From: Candidatus Peregrinibacteria bacterium
Lineage (GTDB): Bacteria; Patescibacteriota; Gracilibacteria; UBA1369; UBA12463
Assembly: GCA_016215735.1 (NCBI GenBank)
Contig: JACRIA010000019.1
Span: forward strand, 1 to 10,180
Direction of reading: 5' to 3'
Length of the DNA stretch: 10,180 bases
Positions 6,988-10,180 of this stretch are shown in pieces (position 1 is the first letter of the stretch; every line of letters begins with the position of its first letter). The position numbers and the translations under genes are program-made. Under the pieces are notes generated by a model. That model worked only from the letters and a program-made list of their open reading frames with translations, ran no database searches and was not told the origin of the DNA.

Positions 6988-7992
6988 CTATTTTGAAGTT
7001 TCAAATCTCCATGCCGTCTCAACCATTTGCTCGATTTTTGAAAATTTTTGTTTCCAGTCGAGAATGCGCGCGGCCTTGCTGGAATCCGCGATTAAAACCG
7101 GCGGGTCGCCTTCGCGCCGGGGTTTTTCAATCACGCTGAAGTTTTTGTTGGTAACGCGCTTCACCGCATCAATAACTTCGCGGTTTGAATATCCCGCGCC
7201 ATTTCCAAGATTAAAAATTTCGGCGACAGCGCCGGAGGCGCCTGTTTCTTTGCCGAAACTGCCTCCGTCCCCCAGATATTTCAGCGCGAGCAAATGCGCG
7301 TCAGCCAAATCGCAGACATGAATATAATCGCGCACGCAAGTTCCATCTTTTGTCGGATAATCCGTGCCAAATAAATGAAATTCACTACTTTCTTTCGCGG
7401 CTTTCAAAATATTCGGAATCAAATGCGTTTCAGGATTATGCGCCTCCCCTATCCCGCCTTCAGGATCCGCGCCAGCTGCATTAAAATACCGCAAAGCAAC
7501 ATACGAAAATCCGTAGCTTTTTCTATACATCTCAAGCATCTGCTCGAAAATCAGCTTGGTCGTACCATAATTATTGATTGGTTTCAATTCGGCATTTTCT
7601 TTGATTGGAATTTCTTTTGGCTCTCCATAAACCGCCGCGCTCGATGAAAAAATAATTTTTTTAACCCCATGCCGCCGCATCGCTTCTAACAAATTAAACC
7701 CGCCAACGCAATTCACGTAAAAAAATTCTTCTGGCTTTTCCATTGATAATTCCGCTTCGAGCCGCCCCGCAAAATGCATTACAGCGTCAAACTGCTTTTC
7801 TGAAAAAACCGCATCCACATCAACAGGATTACAAATATCAACCTTAAACAATTTCACTCCTTTCGGTACAAATTCTTCATGGCCATTCGACAAATCATCC
7901 AAAATCGAAACATCATATTCGGCTTTCACAAGCGCTCGAACACAATGCGAACCAATATAACCTGCTCCGCCTGTAACGAGAACTCGCGGCAT
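6988..7992 (-). CDS. galE: UDP-glucose 4-epimerase
   Basis: GalE interconverts UDP-glucose and UDP-galactose with bound NAD, supplying galactose for surface glycans. The 334-residue protein is an extended short-chain dehydrogenase. It has the NAD-binding TGGAGYIGSH (7-16), Asp32 for the adenosine ribose, FSSSAAVYG with the catalytic Ser118, and Tyr142-x3-Lys146. LRYFNAAGAD (167-176) and RRxGDPPVLIAD (292-303) are typical of GalE. The stretch 245-258 is about 11 residues longer than family members I remember and is encoded by a palindromic DNA segment (7218-7258). The ATG is two bases after the ftsK stop with no Shine-Dalgarno sequence, so it is probably expressed from the ftsK transcript by coupling or reinitiation. 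Substrate specificity for N-acetylated sugars cannot be judged from sequence alone. Confidence 0.95.
   Translation of the reverse strand: MPRVLVTGGAGYIGSHCVRALVKAEYDVSILDDLSNGHEEFVPKGVKLFKVDICNPVDVDAVFSEKQFDAVMHFAGRLEAELSMEKPEEFFYVNCVGGFNLLEAMRRHGVKKIIFSSSAAVYGEPKEIPIKENAELKPINNYGTTKLIFEQMLEMYRKSYGFSYVALRYFNAAGADPEGGIGEAHNPETHLIPNILKAAKESSEFHLFGTDYPTKDGTCVRDYIHVCDLADAHLLALKYLGDGGSFGKETGASGAVAEIFNLGNGAGYSNREVIDAVKRVTNKNFSVIEKPRREGDPPVLIADSSKAARILDWKQKFSKIEQMVETAWRFETSK
7218..7258. repeat. In-frame palindrome within galE
   Basis: Outer arms TTTCGGC (7218-7224) and GCCGAAA (7252-7258) enclose inner arms ACAGCGCC (7226-7233) and GGCG-C-CTGT (7237-7245), which pair with one bulged C around a GGA loop. 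That gives 15 pairs in 41 nt. It encodes about residues 245-258 of GalE. The 14-nt repeat shared with the secA upstream region (7259-7272) abuts it directly. Confidence 0.6.
7259..7272 (-). repeat. 14-nt repeat shared with the secA upstream region
   Basis: On the minus strand this is GGGGACGGAGGCAG, identical to 2471-2484. Here it is coding and abuts the galE palindrome, which suggests that both belong to one inserted unit. It covers the codons around Gly241-Ser245 (GDGGS). Confidence 0.5.
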
Positions 7993-7994
7993 AA

Positions 7995-10180
7995 TTAAAT
8001 TTTTATCTTATCAAAATGAATATCTCTCGGCTTCGCACCCTGCACAGGCCCAATGTATCCGTCTTTTTCCAATAAATCCAAAATTCTCGCGGCGCGCGCG
8101 TAGCCAAGTTTCAAACGTCTCTGAAGCAAAGACGCGGACGCTTTTTTGTGTTCATAAATCACGCGCAAAGCTTCTTTATACAAAATTTCATCGCTCACAT
8201 CTTCACCTTCCGCAAAAACGCTTTCAGGTATGCCGTGAACTTCTGCCTCTGCTGTTTCTCTGGCTGTAATCGCTTCATTGTAATCCGGAGCCGCCTCATT
8301 ATTTATCTTTATAAAGCTCGTGACAGCATCAATTTCCTGCGGAGAAACGTAAATACCTTGAATCCTGACCGGTTTGTTCATTCCCGGCTGAAGATAAAGC
8401 ATATCGCCTTTGCCAAGCAAATCTTCTGCGCCCATTCCGTCAAGAATTGTGCGCGAATCAATCTGTGAACTAACCGCATACGCGATTCTCGCCGGAATAT
8501 TCGCTTTAATCAAACCTGTGATAACATCAACGCTCGGCCTCTGCGTCGCGACAACAAGATGAATCCCGACAGCACGGCCCATTTGCGCGATTCTGCATAT
8601 TGAAAATTCAACCTCATTTTTTGTCGCCATCATCAACTCTGCTAATTCATCTATCACAACTAAAATTCTCGGAATTTTATCAATCATTTTTGGATCTTTA
8701 TTGTAATCGCCGATATTTCTGTGTTTTGTTTCTGTAAAAAGCTGGTATCTTCTGTGCATTTCCGCAACAGCCCATCGCAAGGCAATGGTAGCTTTCTCAA
8801 TATCCGTAACAATCGGCGTAAGCAGATATGGAAGATTATTATAAGTGCTCAATTCAACCCGTTTCGGATCAATCATGATTAACTTAAGCTCCACCGGCGA
8901 ATTTTGATAAAGCAGGCCAAGCAGTAAACTATTTATTCCAACTGATTTTCCGCTTCCTGTGGCGCCGGCAATTAATAGATGCGGCATCGAAGCCAAATCA
9001 TCAACAACAGCTTTGCCGGAAACATCACGACCAAGCGGAATTCGGAGCGGCGAATCAATATCCTGAAATTCTTTGCTTTCTAAAATTTCGCGCAAATGAA
9101 CGATTGAACGATGTTCATTCGGAACTTCCACGCCAACAAGCGATTTTCCCGGAATCGGCGCTTCTATTCTCACTGATTTCGCGGCTAATGCAAGCGCCAA
9201 ATCATTTTTGAGAGCAGTAATTCTTGATAATTTTACATCTTCAAAAGGCCGCAAAGTATATTGGATAACTGTCGGCCCCACGTGAATTTCATGCATCGTA
9301 ACTTCAATTCCAAACTGTTCAAGTTTGTTGCGGATTTTATCAGCATTATCTTTTAAAAAATTCTCATCGGACGCGATTGTTTTCGCAGCCGGACTCAAAA
9401 TATCAAAAGCTGGGAATTTCCATTCCACCGGCGCGCCAGCGCCGACTTCCTCTTTTTCATCTCGCAGATCAATGGCTTTATCTTTCGCGCTCCGAGTCGC
9501 GCTCGAAGCTTTTTTTTCTTCAACTCTCATTTCAATTTCACGCTCCGCTTCCTCGATAGAATCTTCGATTGCTTCATCAAGCGGCTTTCTGCTCACGAAA
9601 ATCTCTGGTTCCCTGTCATTACTTTCTCTATCCTCCTCACTTTGGTCATGCACTCTTTTTAATTTAACTCCGGGCCTAAAGAAATTTATAAACTGGCTGA
9701 ATGAGATTGAAAACGCGAATAAAACGCCTATGACAAAAATCGCCAAAAATACTATGCTCGAGCCAAAATGACCGATGCGCAAAATTTGTCTGAACACAAA
9801 ATTCGTCACAAAACCAATGAGTCCGCCGTATGCGCCTTCTCTTCCGATTTGATATAGATCCTCCATTCCAACTGATAAATGAAAAATGCTAAGAACCGAA
9901 AGCATCATCAGGCCAAGTCCCAGCATTCGCGACAAACCAAGCTGAATTTTTTTAGCGAAGAACATCATAATAGAAGCCGCAACAAGCAAAACCGGCACCG
10001 CGTATATTCCCCATCCAAAAATCGGCTTGAATATGCCAATTATCATGTCTCCGACAACGCCAAAATTTCCGCGCAAACTCAAAACAAAAATAACAGCCAG
10101 CACAAAATAAATTATCGCTTTCACGTCGCGCGCCACAACAGATTCTACTTCAAATTTAATACCGCTGGTTTTTCTGCGGC
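7995..10180 (-). CDS. ftsK: FtsK/SpoIIIE DNA translocase (5' end beyond window)
   Basis: FtsK is a septal, ATP-driven hexameric pump that clears chromosome DNA from the closing division site and helps resolve dimers. Counting from the GTG at 10136: hydrophobic segments lie near 6-24, 43-61, 69-87 and 127-147. An acidic, low-complexity linker follows (about 163-235). The motor has Walker A GATGSGKS (391-398), Walker B ILVVIDE (491-497) and TQRPSVDVITG (531-541). The C-terminal winged-helix gamma domain (about 648-706), which reads orienting DNA motifs, ends AKPRDIHFDKIKI. The frame stays open upstream of that GTG to the right edge and encodes RRKTSGIKFEVESVV, a basic lead-in typical of FtsK. 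The true start is therefore probably outside the window. Its stop is two bases before the galE ATG, indicating one operon. Confidence 0.96.
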   Translation of the reverse strand, partial: RRKTSGIKFEVESVVARDVKAIIYFVLAVIFVLSLRGNFGVVGDMIIGIFKPIFGWGIYAVPVLLVAASIMMFFAKKIQLGLSRMLGLGLMMLSVLSIFHLSVGMEDLYQIGREGAYGGLIGFVTNFVFRQILRIGHFGSSIVFLAIFVIGVLFAFSISFSQFINFFRPGVKLKRVHDQSEEDRESNDREPEIFVSRKPLDEAIEDSIEEAEREIEMRVEEKKASSATRSAKDKAIDLRDEKEEVGAGAPVEWKFPAFDILSPAAKTIASDENFLKDNADKIRNKLEQFGIEVTMHEIHVGPTVIQYTLRPFEDVKLSRITALKNDLALALAAKSVRIEAPIPGKSLVGVEVPNEHRSIVHLREILESKEFQDIDSPLRIPLGRDVSGKAVVDDLASMPHLLIAGATGSGKSVGINSLLLGLLYQNSPVELKLIMIDPKRVELSTYNNLPYLLTPIVTDIEKATIALRWAVAEMHRRYQLFTETKHRNIGDYNKDPKMIDKIPRILVVIDELAELMMATKNEVEFSICRIAQMGRAVGIHLVVATQRPSVDVITGLIKANIPARIAYAVSSQIDSRTILDGMGAEDLLGKGDMLYLQPGMNKPVRIQGIYVSPQEIDAVTSFIKINNEAAPDYNEAITARETAEAEVHGIPESVFAEGEDVSDEILYKEALRVIYEHKKASASLLQRRLKLGYARAARILDLLEKDGYIGPVQGAKPRDIHFDKIKI

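Noticed and set aside
6939..7022. Upstream start for the 435-aa protein overlapping galE
   Set aside because: It would translate through the TATAAT promoter and overlap the galE 3' end by 35 bases; the ATG at 6938 fits the promoter spacing.
7094..7127. Hairpin AAAACCGGCG / CGCCGGGGTTTTT followed by T residues, terminator-like on the plus strand
   Set aside because: It encodes the conserved GalE motif RREGDPPVLIAD, so the codons are explained by protein constraint, and no plus-strand gene needs a terminator here.
9429..9444. CGGCGC/GCGCCG hairpin in the ftsK linker as another inserted palindrome
   Set aside because: The linker varies too much to judge an insertion, and a six-pair GC dyad can arise from Gly/Ala/Pro codons.
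1..10180. CRISPR arrays, tRNA genes, restriction or toxin-antitoxin systems
   Set aside because: No regularly spaced direct repeats, no tRNA cloverleaf signatures, and no recognisable defence proteins were seen on either strand.

Overview
The window looks like a piece of a streamlined bacterial chromosome, most likely from Candidatus Patescibacteria (CPR). This lineage call is an inference. It rests on compact gene spacing, the near absence of Shine-Dalgarno sequences, promoters placed 6-8 nt before start codons, and the flavour of the SecA, FtsK and cupin proteins. TGA is used as a stop by secA and by the cupin gene, which argues against the UGA-glycine code of Gracilibacteria and Absconditabacteria.

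Left part (1-1064). The first 50 bases hold the start of a minus-strand gene whose N-terminus resembles helix-turn-helix transposase subunits. A divergent 84-residue cysteine-containing small ORF follows (94-348). Next is a complete type A RNase P RNA gene (about 393-814) with a recognisable promoter and an intrinsic terminator. The interval 840-1064 has no gene but is dense in dyad symmetry: two inverted copies of one 21-nt element, a GGACCGGTCC palindrome and two candidate promoters.

Centre (1065-5607, plus strand). A membrane-bound polyprenyl-phosphate sugar-1-phosphate transferase (start of surface polysaccharide synthesis) is followed by secA (preprotein translocase ATPase) and a small cupin protein. 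The first two each have a TGCTATAAT extended -10 that would put the transcript start at or within about two bases of the ATG, so leaderless mRNAs are likely. The cupin lies 23 nt after secA and is probably cotranscribed with it.

Right part (5608-10180, minus strand). Reading leftwards from the right edge: ftsK, a DNA translocase whose start lies beyond the window; galE, UDP-glucose 4-epimerase, 2 nt after the ftsK stop; and a 435-residue, AT-rich, mostly helical protein I do not recognise, with its own strong promoter and another apparently leaderless start. It converges on the cupin gene with only 23 nt between stops.

Together the genes cover tRNA maturation (RNase P), protein export (SecA), chromosome segregation (FtsK) and envelope sugar chemistry (the sugar transferase and GalE). 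No complete mobile element, CRISPR array, tRNA or obvious defence system is visible. The most interesting signal is a set of small palindromic DNA elements. Two sit between genes as an inverted pair that varies only in a still self-complementary core. Two others appear to lie in frame inside secA and galE, each at a place where the protein is about 10 residues longer than family members I remember.
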